Below are positions 11,710 to 22,956 of a stretch of DNA of 64,000 nt, piece by piece; position 1 is the first letter of the stretch; the number at the start of each line of letters is the position of its first letter. The stretch comes from Grifola frondosa. Taxonomy: Eukaryota > Basidiomycota > Agaricomycetes > Polyporales > Grifolaceae. The stretch spans positions 2,542,001-2,606,000 of the forward strand of contig LUGG01000001.1 of NCBI GenBank assembly GCA_001683735.1, in the 5' to 3' direction. The notes beneath the pieces were generated by a model. It was not told the DNA's origin. It ran no database searches and saw only the letters and a list, made by a program, of their open reading frames with translations. A program made the translations under genes and the position numbers.

Positions 11710-13137
11710 ATGGCATCTCAAAGCCTTCTATCCCTCGTTCGATCTCAAGTGGTCGTCGATGTCGATTCGATGGATCCCAAGGTTGCGGAGCGTCATACGA
11801 CAGAAACAGAGAGGTTCTGCGATATGACATCTAACCAGGCAATCGTCTACTCTGAGGCAATCAAGCCGGCACGCGCGGCCATTCTCCAAACTGCTTGCGG
11901 CCATGCGGGCACTAGCGCGGACCTGGAGACAAGGGTTGCGGATGTACTCGATCTCTTGGTACGCCGATAACATGCTGTATTAGAATCCTGGTGCGAATAG
12001 ACGACCCCTCCTCGTAGACGGTCTCGTACGCGACGAAGGTATTTCCATACCTCACAGGTCGGGTGCATGCACAGACGTCGCCTGCATTCGCTTACGACGC
12101 CGAGGCGACCATCGCGCACGCGAAGAGGCTCGTCTTGCTCTTCGAACTGAACAACATACCCAAGTACGCTCTTCTGTCGCCTCGTAATTGAGCTCGAGTC
12201 ACATTGCGGGCGCGGCACAGCTCGCGCGTGTGCATCAAGATCCCCGCCACCCCGCAGTCAATCATCGCCTGTCAGGAGCTCGAGCGCATTGGCATCCGCA
12301 CGCTCGCGACCTGCCTCTTCTCCGTCCCCCAAGCCGTGGCGGCGTCGCAGGCCGGCTGCCTGTACGTCGCCCCGTATTTCAATGGTGCGCAGCTCTGCAA
12401 TATGCGGTGGCTGGCTGAGACGATCCACCCGCCGTGATGCTGACAGAGCTCCGCGTGCACTTCGAGCCCGGCGTATGGAAGGGCTACCGGAACGCGGCGA
12501 AAGAGCATCCAATGGCGAGTGTGATCAGCGACATCGTCAAGGTGTACAAGAAGATCGGCTCAAAGACGCTAGTAATGCCTGCAAGGTATGCGGCAGCTGT
12601 TCACGAATATATGCATATTCTCAACTTAAAGCCTCGCTGTCTTGTAGCATCGTGTCAGCTGCCGAGGTGATGTCTATTTTCGCAAACTTGAGGACGGTTG
12701 TCTGATGGGTACATGTCAAGGTGCTCGCGCTGGTATCGTTACACCCCGATCATTTAACACTCTCCGGAGCGGTCCTCGACCAGCTTGCGTCATTCCAAAG
12801 TACCGACGCCCTTCCTGTAGACGGACTCCAGTCCCACCAATCTGGGGTTCCATTCACCGCTCAAAGTACTGAGAACAATCTGTCGAATAGCAGCGGTAGA
12901 ATTTAACGCTCCTGATCCACGACGATAGTGCTGACTAGGCCCCACGCAGGATTGAACGTCTGGGAGACCGACTTCCTCGCGAACGGCGCGGATGCGCTCA
13001 GGCAGGCATTGGCTGCTGACGCGGAGGCGACGCGGAAGTTGGACGATGCACTGAAGATATTTGGAGAAATGGAGGAAAGGGCGAAGGTGCTGATCCGCGC
13101 AGAGTTGCTGCGAAATTCGAGCGGCGCATCTGCGTAG
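11710..13137 (+). CDS. Transaldolase-family protein
   Basis: Transaldolase-like TIM-barrel enzyme; the family moves a dihydroxyacetone unit between sugar phosphates in the non-oxidative pentose phosphate pathway through a lysine Schiff base. Six exons join in frame, breaking after DVLDLL, NNIPK, VAPYFN, TLVMPA, VSAAE and NSSG. Visible motifs: VVVDVDSMDP and FCDMTSNQAIVYSEA (barrel start with the substrate Asp/Asn region), VCIKIPATPQSI (the lysine after Cys-Ile is the Schiff-base candidate), TLATCLFSVPQAVAA, LTLSGAVLDQL, and a C-terminal helix ending KIFGEMEERAKVLI. The sequence is distant from classical TalA/TalB, so it may be a second fungal isoform rather than the main pathway enzyme. The frame is intact. 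Its stop is only 26 bp from the REV3 stop. Confidence 0.85.
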
Positions 13138-13163
13138 TTACACTAGATATTAGATTGCTGTTT

Positions 13164-16100
13164 TCAAGTCTCGTCGAATGTACTATTATCGTCGCTGCAC
13201 CATTCATTCTCCACCTCCTCCACCAGAGCCTCCACAGCCACTAGGGCATCGGCTTTGCTCTCAGCTTTCTTCCTCTCGAATAGCCAAGGACAGTCCAACG
13301 ACTCGCACTTGACAGGTTCTGCAGGTGCGGTACCGCAGCACGAGCCGCACACCATCTGCACGTCCCTTAGCCGATCTTCTGTAACCTTCATGCGTGCCAG
13401 CAAACTGCTAATGGTCGTCTGTGGGTCCGCCCGACACACTTCGCACAACCCTGTAAAAACCAGTCAGCATTCCCACATCTTTCACATCCGATAGAATGCA
13501 TTCAGTCACCTCCAGGAGTTAGCGCACTGCATACCATGCAGTGTGAGCTGGTGAAATGGTCGTCTATCTTCCATGCCGCCGCTGCCGATGTAGCCGCGCT
13601 CTTCGCCTTCCGCGGTGAGAGTAAAACAGCGTCTGTGGGCTGGTCTGCGCGCTGGGTCTTTGGCATGTCATCATACCAGCTGCGCACATCCGCGCCGACC
13701 AGATTGAAGACGCGTTCGAGTGGAGGGATGAGCACGCGGGAGATGTAGTACGCCGCGTCCAAGCGCTTGTGACTGCACATACTGATAAGCCAACCGCACA
13801 TGTACAGACATCAGCATGCTGAGCGCACCTGTCGAAGAGCTCTTCGGGAGACACTGCTCTGTCTGTGAGTCTGGAACCCGGCTCACCGCGGACGACTACG
13901 TATGGTATCCGTTCACCGTACTGTGGCTCGTCGTTCGGGTCTTCCATTATGCGCCGCGCAGCAACGGTCACCCCAGGTGGTGGGGGTCCCTTGTCGCTTT
14001 CTAGTTGTTAGCCAGCAAGGGGGGGTGTGATGACACATCGGACCGACCTGTATGTCCCCATCTTCACCTCCTTGGCGAATATGAAATCCTGAATGGATAC
14101 CTTGTTCTCGAGAATTCTTGACCAAGATTGGTAGCAGTAGTCTTTCACCTTGCTCAGATCCTGCGTGCGGAACAGAATCCTGCACATCAATCAGTTTAAA
14201 GCGAGATGAGAATTCAAAAAATATTCGTGTTACTTTAAGCAGGTCTCAGTCATCTTCTGCTGCGCTGGAACTCCATCCCTGCGAACAGTCTCTATCCCTT
14301 TGGCATCGAAGACTGGTTCCTTGTCGTCCGGATTTTCGAACTTGAACCCAACGTACCGCTTCTTGGCCATCAAGACACAAGGAAGATACACCTATGATGA
14401 CATATAAGAAAAGCGCATTGTCACAAATAAATACTCTTACCTTCTCAAACTTGAGTTTCACTGGCGCAGGGTTCATCGCAGTGATTGTGTCCGCCATTTC
14501 ATTGCCAATTCGAAACGCTTGCTCTTTGGTCTTGCCGCGAAGGTAAACGAACAATGAATCGGTGTCGCCGTACACGACCTTGGCGCCCCATTTCTTCGTA
14601 GAGTCAATCACACGGATGGCCTTTCAAAAGGTGAGGTATGTTTAGTCTTGAGGCGCTACTTGCTATAGCATAGCTCATTCACCTTTTCAAGTGTTTCTCG
14701 ACCGCTTTGCACAATGCTGTCGGCGATCTCCACGGCGGGCATGCGTCCCGAATAGGTGGCACTAGTGTAGCCATATGTGACATTGGCGATGTATTTCAGT
14801 CCAAGCTGCCGTGCATCAAGAACTCTTCGCAGCGCCTGGAACAAAAAATGAACCACTGGAAGAAGCAGACAGAGATCCCATCACGAGTACCTTGTCATCC
14901 TTAGCTCCTTTCATTGCTTGCTTGACCATTACTCTTGTATCCAGCAGCTCCGTGAGCATGCGCCCAAGAAGTCCTCTGCGAACTTCTGGCTTAACGTAAA
15001 TAATACCATTCGGCGCAACTGTGTGACGATGATATCAGCAAGCATCACAGCAACGGTGAACTGGTACACACCGTTGATATGCTCCTGTAAGGTTTCGAGC
15101 ATCCCAACGGGTTGTCGTAGTTCGGTAACGCCAAATTTGTTTTGTGCCTTGAAATCAGTAACTCGGCCAAGACAAGTAGAATAGCAATAATTATAGGCGA
15201 TCATGATGGATGGATACAGTGATTGGAAGTCTAATACAAGGAGAGGGCTGTTGTAAAATGCCGAGAGTGGTTCCATAATTAGTGGCATGCATTCTGCAGC
15301 ATTTTGCTTGCCAACCTATGAAGGCGTTTGGTTATAATGACACCATTAACAACAGGGGAACCACTGACGTCCTGTTTGCTAGGCGATAGAAGTACAAAGC
15401 TCTCAGGCTTGGCTATGCGAAACATGAATGATTCAACTTTGAATTGGGATCCGCGACTGAGCACGGAAAAAAAGTCAACTCCAAAAACGCGTGCAAATTC
15501 CCTTCGCCGAATGTGAGCCAGAAATGTGCTGTATTGTATATCAGAAACACTCACGCATTCTTAGTCACAACTTCTGCCACATCCAAGATTTCCAGAACCA
15601 TGGACGTACGACAGGCGAAATATCGCATGACACGAGCGGCGTGCTCAGGGACTGTGCTGTGAAGCCACTCCGTCAAGGTCAACGTGGTATAGCGTGGGGT
15701 GCTGTGGACAGGATATTCAGTGGAATTGACAGACTCTACTTTGATAACTGATACCAACCGTCTGTGAAGAATTTGAAATACGACGTTCTCAAAAGTATAT
15801 ATGTTGAAATTTTGTTCCGCGCGTATGATCCGCCACAAATTCAAGACATGTCGGCCGGTGACTTTGAAAGTGGAAGTCGTTCTCATGCCCCATTGATCAG
15901 AGTAGCCGCCAACAGTTCGACCGGGGGCACGAGAAATCTGCTCTCCCATATCCAAACCTAAGAAAGATAAGTCAGTGTATTGATTTGAGAATATGAGAAG
16001 AGAACCTACCATATGTGTGAGCCCGGGCATCCAAGTAACCCCATGATGCAGCCTGCACTTCCCAACCAACAACGATATCTGGATCCAAGTCGACAACGAT

Positions 16101-19100
16101 ATCGATCAATCTGTTGAGCAGCTCTAGTTCGCTTGACACAGTGTCCATCTTGATGTCCCGAAGTCTGCCGAAGTTGTTATCCTCGACTGCGATGATGCCC
16201 GTCGAGCATCTGAACGTCTCATCAGAACCATAGGACCGATCGAATTCTGAATTCTGGAAAGAGTAGAATACAGCTACAACTTCATCGTCGTTAGCATTTG
16301 GGACTCGATTAATTCGAGATGGTGCTACATGACAAAATAAGTAATAAAATAAAATGTGCGGAGAGGAGTTCCTTACCAAACACTTCCAGAGCGAGGACGC
16401 TCATTTTACTTCCCTCACGCTGCACAGCATCAGACTGCACTGCAAGAGTGGCCTCCAAGCCATATGGATTCAACTGCGTAGGACCCTCGATCTGCTTGTA
16501 ATGAGGTTCGATATTTGAGCTCTGGATGATGAGAAATAATACCTGCGAAGGCTGCTTCAATCTGGTGTCCACGGAGATCTGATTCTGCTGTTCTTGAAGC
16601 CACTTGCGCACTTGTCGTACGCTTGGGGGACAATGGCATACTCCCAGCCGCCCACTCCGGTACGGTCCAGCTGGGCACGAGCAACTACCTTGGCATCCAA
16701 TATGGTAGAGGAACTGTGCCAATCCTCTAACGTGCTCACTCCGTCGCCGCCTTTCAGATTGAAAACCAGTCCAGCATACTCTCTTGGTCTCTCGGGGGCG
16801 TCATCCTCCTTAGAATAGTATGGATCTCGGTATATCTGCTGGCTATTCCGAAATCATCAAGGCTTCCGACCAATTCGGACACAGTCGGAGGAGCATAAGC
16901 GTAGAGAAAGCCGCCATAGGTCGTTCTTCGGACTGTGACATGGCCTAGTACCAGAAGAAGAGGCGAAGCGGCGGAAGATATCGAAGATGATAACACCACA
17001 AGGCTCGGATCAGTGACAGTATTCAGTTTCCGCCTTTTAAGAGATCTTCCGCAATCGTCGTCCGAAGTTGAAACCGCGAAAATCCTGTTGTCTGCCACAT
17101 TTAAGCGATGTTGTTGGGCATCACAGACATGAACCTGCAATGGGAGGTGCGTGACAGAAGTGGCCAGTTCGATGTTTCTCCTATCACGAGTAGGCGTTGT
17201 GAAATCATCGGTCCGATTTTGTTCATGCTGAGACCTTGGAGAAAGAAATGGATATTTGGGCAAAAGCGGAGTATGCATACACGCTCACTGTGAAGAGACG
17301 GCAATACCACACGTGGTATCTTGTTCGACCTCATCAACGGTCATCTGGGATATCGAACCATTTGGCACTATGCGTACGCGCACCCTCGGTCTGTAGTAAC
17401 CACATCAGAAAAAGTTTCTCGAATATCATTAGGTCACTTACTTAGTAGGTGTGGCAGGAGGAGTTCGGAGTGTATATGCCGATCTTGTTGGAGATAATAC
17501 GCCATGTCTTGGAAAACTCTTGTGGCCCTGTGTCTTACGTTTCGTATGATGTTTTGGTCCTCTGATATTGAAGTACGCACCCTATGAGTGGTCTTAGTAG
17601 TTACTGGTATGCGGAGTCCTGTACTTACTTCGTCGGCGTCCTCAAACGGTTGGATTTCACTGAAGAAGAGCGATGTCGATATCTGGAACAGATGTCGTCA
17701 AATCAGAACATGTGAGTAATACAACAACTTAGCCGTGCCTTTCTGATTCGCGATTAGGGCTGGGTCGTTTCAAATTCAAATGATTTTTCCTGGGCGTCAT
17801 AAACGGATCGTCTGAACTGGCGGATCATGAGACACAAAACAGAAGCACAGAGGGAGACGAACTGACCTTCGGGCTTCATTTTCAAGTTGAAGATCTGCAG
17901 GTGGACCATCCTCGGCGGGATCATCGAACTGTTCTCGCACGCCGTCGCCGTCGTCGTCGCGCTCCCCATGACCACCGACGACGTTCTCCCAGTCTGCCTC
18001 CTCGCGTTCCATAAGCTGTGTCATTGCCTGACTTGACAACATCGTCTCATCCACGTCCACATCGAAGTCCGCCTGGTCATCGCCACCCTGGCGCGCATGC
18101 ACGGTTGCTTCGTAAGGGTTATCCTCCCCTTCGTCAAACTTCGCTGACTCGCTCTCCCAGTCTTTGGGATTTGCATCACCTCTACCTGGCTTCCAAGTCT
18201 TGTGCTCCTCCTCCCAGAGAGCTTCGACACTTTCAAATGTAGTCATCACCCACTTCTCCCACTGCATTACAGGGGTCGGCATCTTCTCTTCCGCCTGTTC
18301 GTTCTCAATCCTCGTCCTGATCTCTTCCCACCAACGAGCTTCCGCAACCCATGCGCCTCCGTGACCCCTAGAGTTTGCACTCGGGTCCTTGGGAATTTCT
18401 GGAGAAGGGGACAAACCTTTGGCCGCACGGCGACGGCGTTCGTCTTCCCATAGTTCGCGCACGCTGAGAACAAGCGGCTCTGGCGGAAGTGGCGGTGCAG
18501 GGATCGTCAGCTTGTGATGAATGTTGCGAGCAGCGAGACGATGACGGTTCAGCACTTGATGAGCGGCGACGTCGGCTTCGAGTGGCATCCTTGATTGACG
18601 GAAATAGGGCGACTGCTTGAAGGCCAAATTCGTATTTTGCACTACATGTGTTGATGTCCAATTGTCTTGATCTTCGTCTCGTACGGCTTCGTTACCGCGT
18701 TGCCAAACGTCGCCAAGTTCAATCCAGCCGCACCCGTATAGACCAAAGTCACACATGAATTGCAGAATGTAGCTGAGATGGCTTTCGTAGACACGGAAAC
18801 GAGTCTTCATGACCGTGCCAGACTGAACAATGGTGACAGCTCTATGGACGAAAGTGGGGTCCGCTATGAGGATCTTGAGGAATGGTGAATAAGATGCATG
18901 GAAGCCGTAGAAGTGTACACCCTTCACGAGTATTATTGCACGAACAAACTGAGATTTTGAAGAGTGGGGATTGCGCTTCATGGAGACAGCAATGGCGTGG
19001 TTGAGGGAGTGCGTCAATCGCGCAATATAACGGCCCACTGTTTGGAAATTCATTCGTTGGTGAGTCGCGAACAGAAGCAGTCACATACCATGATCTGGGT

Positions 19101-19302
19101 TCATTTTGCCCGAGTATTCGACAAAGAAGTACGGGTATACTTGATGGATATGGAGGCAAGCATTCAGCCTGGTTGAAGACTCCCCATAGATTCGTATGAT
19201 AGGTACACGATGCAACGAGGAATTATCAAGGGGGCCTGGCGGCGCAAGCGTATAATCAATCTGATTAATTTTGACACGCAAAGACCACTCCTGTATACTC
19301 AT
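13164..19302 (-). CDS. REV3: DNA polymerase zeta catalytic subunit Rev3
   Basis: Catalytic subunit of the error-prone B-family polymerase zeta, used in translesion synthesis. The N-terminus from the ATG at 19302 has INQIDYTLAPPGPLDNS and HIHQVYPYFFVEYSGK, typical of Rev3. A long second exon (about 19039-17880) carries the Pol-N domain and an acidic linker. The exonuclease-like fold (DPDIVVGWEVQAASWGYLDA) has no visible active-site acid set, as expected for Rev3. Polymerase motif A is LVLDFQSLYPSIM (near 15225), motif B lies around NVTYGYTSATYSGRMP (near 14780), and motif C is VYGDTDSLF (near 14560). The C-terminus has two Cys clusters: CMVC with CEVC, then VCGSCC with CESLDC. In yeast the second cluster holds an iron-sulfur centre and binds accessory subunits. 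All exons checked read in frame. Confidence 0.95.
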
Positions 19303-19451
19303 ATTGCTGTCGTCGATAACATCAAAGAGCTATTGAACTTGTGATCATACACAGGAGTGACGGCAGCTCGCAGGTTGCGAAGTGGACGCGATTGGCAATG
19401 GCGTCTGTTCAGTGACGCGTCCAACTACGCGAAGCACGTGATCTGCCAAAC

Positions 19452-20616
19452 TCAACAAATTTGCGCATAGATTCTTAGAATTAATAGTACAACAGGTTTG
19501 AAACGACGCCAATGCGGATGGTCTTTACACTTTCGAGCTCGAGTGACACCTGGTGCACCGTCCAAGACGGTCAACACTTGCTGACCCGACCAAGCGTGGC
19601 CTGCTTCGAGCTTGACAAATCCTCGAACACAACCTGGCTCAACACAGACATATCTCTCCCTGGGTCAATATTCGTCAATACATGTACGTCTCCTTGTAGT
19701 ATCACAATGCTCACCATCCCCCATCTTCCATGTCTCCGATTTTGGATCCGGCCTCGCGCTGGGGGTTCCAAACAACTACGTCGTTGAAGTTCTTCGTCCT
19801 AACCTCAATCACTCCTTGCGGCGAGGTAACTTGGTATCTCCCTGGCGCGTTCTCATACACGGAGTCTGTGAAGGTCTCTCACATCCACCTCTACTCGGCT
19901 CTCGACTTTCGGCTGACTTCGCAATTCTTCAGTCGATTCGGTCTTGTCATAATAGGACACGCCTTGCAACGGAGTAACGAGGACAGCGCTAGCAGGCGCG
20001 CGGATGTAATTGTGGAAAAGTGCCTGGAATTCGAAGGGACTACTGGTTGACAAGGCTGTATTCTTGACGTGGAGATCAGTTGCGAGCTGATGCTCGGCCA
20101 AGGTCACCACATATTCAAGGAGGAAGGGTCGCTCGAACTTTTCCTTGATGCTGGCGGTAGGTTCCAAAGCTACGGAGATCACTATTGGATATTTCCGTAT
20201 TCTCAAGAAACCATGGGACGCACTCAATTTGATGGAGACGCCCGCTTCATTATCCATGATAATATGGTCGAGTGTCCACGTCTCGCTGCGTGCAAAGCCA
20301 TGTTGAGGCAGCTTCAAATGCTCTGAATGGGTGGGTGGGCCAAAGCAAGGGAACACGACAGGAATGCCTCCTCTGACTGGTTTGCTGCCATCGAATGCTG
20401 CCTTCGAAGAGACGAACAGTCGCTCTAATGGAGTGGAGTCGGTGGGATTGCCAGATTTCCAAGATATGACAGTTGCTCCGTAGAAAAGGATCTCTGCGGA
20501 AGAACCCTGTATTACAAGAGCTCGATGTCAAGTGTCCAGCCTAGTAGCAGAAATGAGCATGCTGCTACCTTGGGATGCGTGAGCAACACTCTGTCTTGCT
20601 GTTGAACAACGGGCAT
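19452..20616 (-). CDS. Hexose-6-phosphate mutarotase (YeaD/YMR099C type)
   Basis: Aldose-1-epimerase fold enzyme of the glucose-6-phosphate 1-epimerase group, which interconverts the alpha and beta forms of hexose 6-phosphates. The start at 20616 (MPVVQQQD) is followed by an intron after PK. Key motifs: GGIPVVFPCFGP, KLPQHGFAR (active-site His), EYVVTLAEHQLATDLHV, FHNYIRAP, VVVWNP, and YVCVEPG with the second catalytic residue (Glu). The frame breaks once at 19873-19874, where one extra base in a CC pair shifts VDVRD from FTDSVYENAPG. An intron of about 50 nt interrupts the C-terminal part before YVCVEPG. The last 20 or so codons before the stop at 19452 look unusual, so the true end is uncertain. 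It lies 149 bp upstream of REV3 on the same strand. Confidence 0.85.
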
Positions 20617-22956
20617 GTTCTCGAGGCTGGGGTAAAAATATACCAATCGTGGAGCTCAAAGTACAGCTATTTATTTGCGAAAGTACTGAACTCCTAGAAG
20701 TATCAAACGTCATAGAATATCCATATACGGAAGGTCATTCCTCACACCGGAATCTTCCGGGGCCCGCCCTAAATGTCGAGCAACGTGGATATAAACTGCT
20801 TAGTACCTTACGGATTCACTTCTTTTCCCTTCTTCTACCTCACTTCAACAAACACCCTCGCAATTTTGGGTCTCAAATGGGTATGTTTTTGGTACCATTG
20901 TGTTAGATGGATCTCATCAACCCTTTCATTTCAGTTGTCTTTGTTCTGACCGTCGATGGTCTTACCCAGGGGTCTTTGCTCACGAAGTAACAAGGCCTCA
21001 TCCAAGCGTATCGAGCTTCGGCATGCTATGGCCCTATGGTCTGACGCAGGCTTGCTTTTTCGATGCTCCTCGATGCTCGGCTGCTAGCTGGCGCATGATA
21101 CATACAATGGTGGTTCCGCACCGGGATGCCCGAGGCAGCTCCTGAGGTTCTGTTATCGGCACCCTCCGTGCTTTGCTGCGGCGGAACAGAAGCCATTGAG
21201 ATAGGCAATATTTTTTGTGAAATCGCTGATCATCTGCGCATTCACTGCTACATGTCTCCCAGAGCATGAAACATATTCGTCACATCGATGTCTGTACTCA
21301 GAAACGTCGCAACATGTTCGTGTTGGGACCGACGAGTCTTGCAGACCCAACAATAGTCCTCATGGACCCTATGTGCAGTTCACGCACTAGCGATCGACAC
21401 GGCAAATCGTGTCGATTCGTTTTGGCGACGTTGCTGGCTTCGATACACTTCACGAGGATATTCTCCCTAGGATATCAATCGGAAGTTTTATGCACTGTAA
21501 TGGGCGCATCGAAGCACAAGCATCGAAAGCTAGGCAAGATACTTGTGGTGTTGGGTGGGGGCTTCAACGAGGGCATACGAGGCTGAGCTAGCTGCTCCGT
21601 TTTCGGTGTCTTGGTCGTTATCCTTTGGATGCGGTGGAGCCTGACCGAATCGATACCACAGGTTTAGCTCATCAGCTACAGGCCACCATGCCTGACCCGT
21701 TAACGCGGCGCCCGACTAGGGTTTCTTGTACTTCGAGCAGTGACGTTCTCGAGCCGTGCAACACTTGTGCCACCAGACTCGTAACGTGTCACCGTTCGTG
21801 CACTCTAATCTGAGCTGTGTCGCTCATGATTGTTTGTGTAACGCTGGCCTATGGACCATGTATCTCCGAGCATCCGTGCTTGCGTATCTCCGAGCTCCCC
21901 GCGCTCGCGAACCACATCCGTGTACCTCTGGGCTGTGGCTCATGTACCTCCGAGCATCCGTGCTCGCGTACGTCGAGCTCCTGCGCTCGCGTACCACACC
22001 GTGTACCTCTGGGCTGTGGCTCATGTGCTATCCGTGTACCGCTGGGCTGTGGCTCATGTACCTCCGAGCATCCGTGCTCGCGTATCTCTGAGCATCCGTG
22101 CTCGCGTACGCCCGAGCTCCTGCGCTCGCGTACCACACCTGTGTACCTCTGGGCTCTGGCCATGTACCTCCGAGCATCCGTGCTCGCGCATCTCTGAGCA
22201 TCCGTGCTCGCGTACGCCCGAGCTCCTGCGCTCGCGTACCACACCTGTGTGTGGGCTCTGGCTCATGTACCTCCGGGCATCCGTGCTCGCGTATCTCTGA
22301 GTCCCTGCGCTCGTGTACTTTCAAGCTCCGTGCTTGCGTACTCCTCTTTCGGCGGACCCACAATTCTCGCTTATTCTTCATAGGTCAGTCTGACACCATT
22401 TTCTTACTCTCGTTTTGCTAACTTTTGCTACAGGATCTCCTCCAGTAATTCGATGATGGATAGGCGATCGATGCAAGTAATTGTGTTAGCAGTGACTGGT
22501 GGACGTTTCGCCACGTCTATCGTCCATGTCCGCATAATTTTTGGAAACCCCCCCTTCTTCGTGAAGAGCTTGTCGATTTCGCTCGAAGGTTTGGCGTTGG
22601 GTGTACATATGTCACATTTGGTGTATTAAGTTATGTGTATGTAGTTGCGATATTGAGATCTTTTGTTTCGCTGTACGCTAGGTTGATTGAGCACTCAGCG
22701 TAGCTGGTGTACACCGTTGATAGCGTGAGCACGTGACGAGCATGTTAAGCGCTCGTGTGCGATAACCGTCCAAACACGGTTATTGACGTTAGATTCCACT
22801 TCGACCTGTTCCATTCATTCATTCAGTCACTTAGATCACTACATCGTTGTTCCGATTCTTCAGCACTGCGTATACTGGTTGGTATTACTTTGTTTGTACT
22901 ATTACACCACTGCTGACTTTGTTAGCTTCGTCATCAAAGCCCATAGCTCACTCACA
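20617..22956. other. Gene-poor stretch with minisatellite
   Basis: About 2.3 kb with no protein I can recognise. The left end should hold the epimerase promoter and the right end, with a CT-rich leader near 22790-22950, the PP2A-A promoter. A short frame from an ATG at 20910 codes a hydrophobic start (MDLINPFISVVFVL) and stops after 27 codons. A frame at 21689 contains a Cys pattern (CNTCATRLVTC), also with no family match. The GC-rich repeat at 21848-22347 is listed separately. No transposase, reverse transcriptase or terminal repeat was seen. Confidence 0.4.
21848..22347. repeat. GC-rich minisatellite, about 80-105-bp units
   Basis: Five to six imperfect direct repeats. Each unit begins near CATGTACCTCCGAGCATCCG, continues with TGCTCGCGTA and CGAGCTCCTGCGCTCGCGTA, then CCACAC and a GTGTACCTCTGGGCT block. 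Units start near 21848, 21940, 22021 (short, mostly the last block), 22054, 22162 and 22264. Within units the element GAGCATCCGTGCTCGCGTA is itself doubled in places, so this is a repeat within a repeat. Unit length varies through gain or loss of these sub-blocks. Open frames across it are by-products of the repeat. Confidence 0.85.

Noticed and set aside
21848..22347. CRISPR-like array
   Set aside because: The repeats are direct but imperfect and contiguous, with no unique spacers of constant length and no cas genes, and the DNA is eukaryotic.
21817..22421. Several overlapping open frames of 107-149 codons on both strands
   Set aside because: They are translations of the minisatellite; all frames stay open because of the repeat, and none has a start context or family features.
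20900..22750. Decayed transposable element
   Set aside because: No reverse transcriptase, transposase, integrase or matching terminal repeats were seen; only the minisatellite and short frames.
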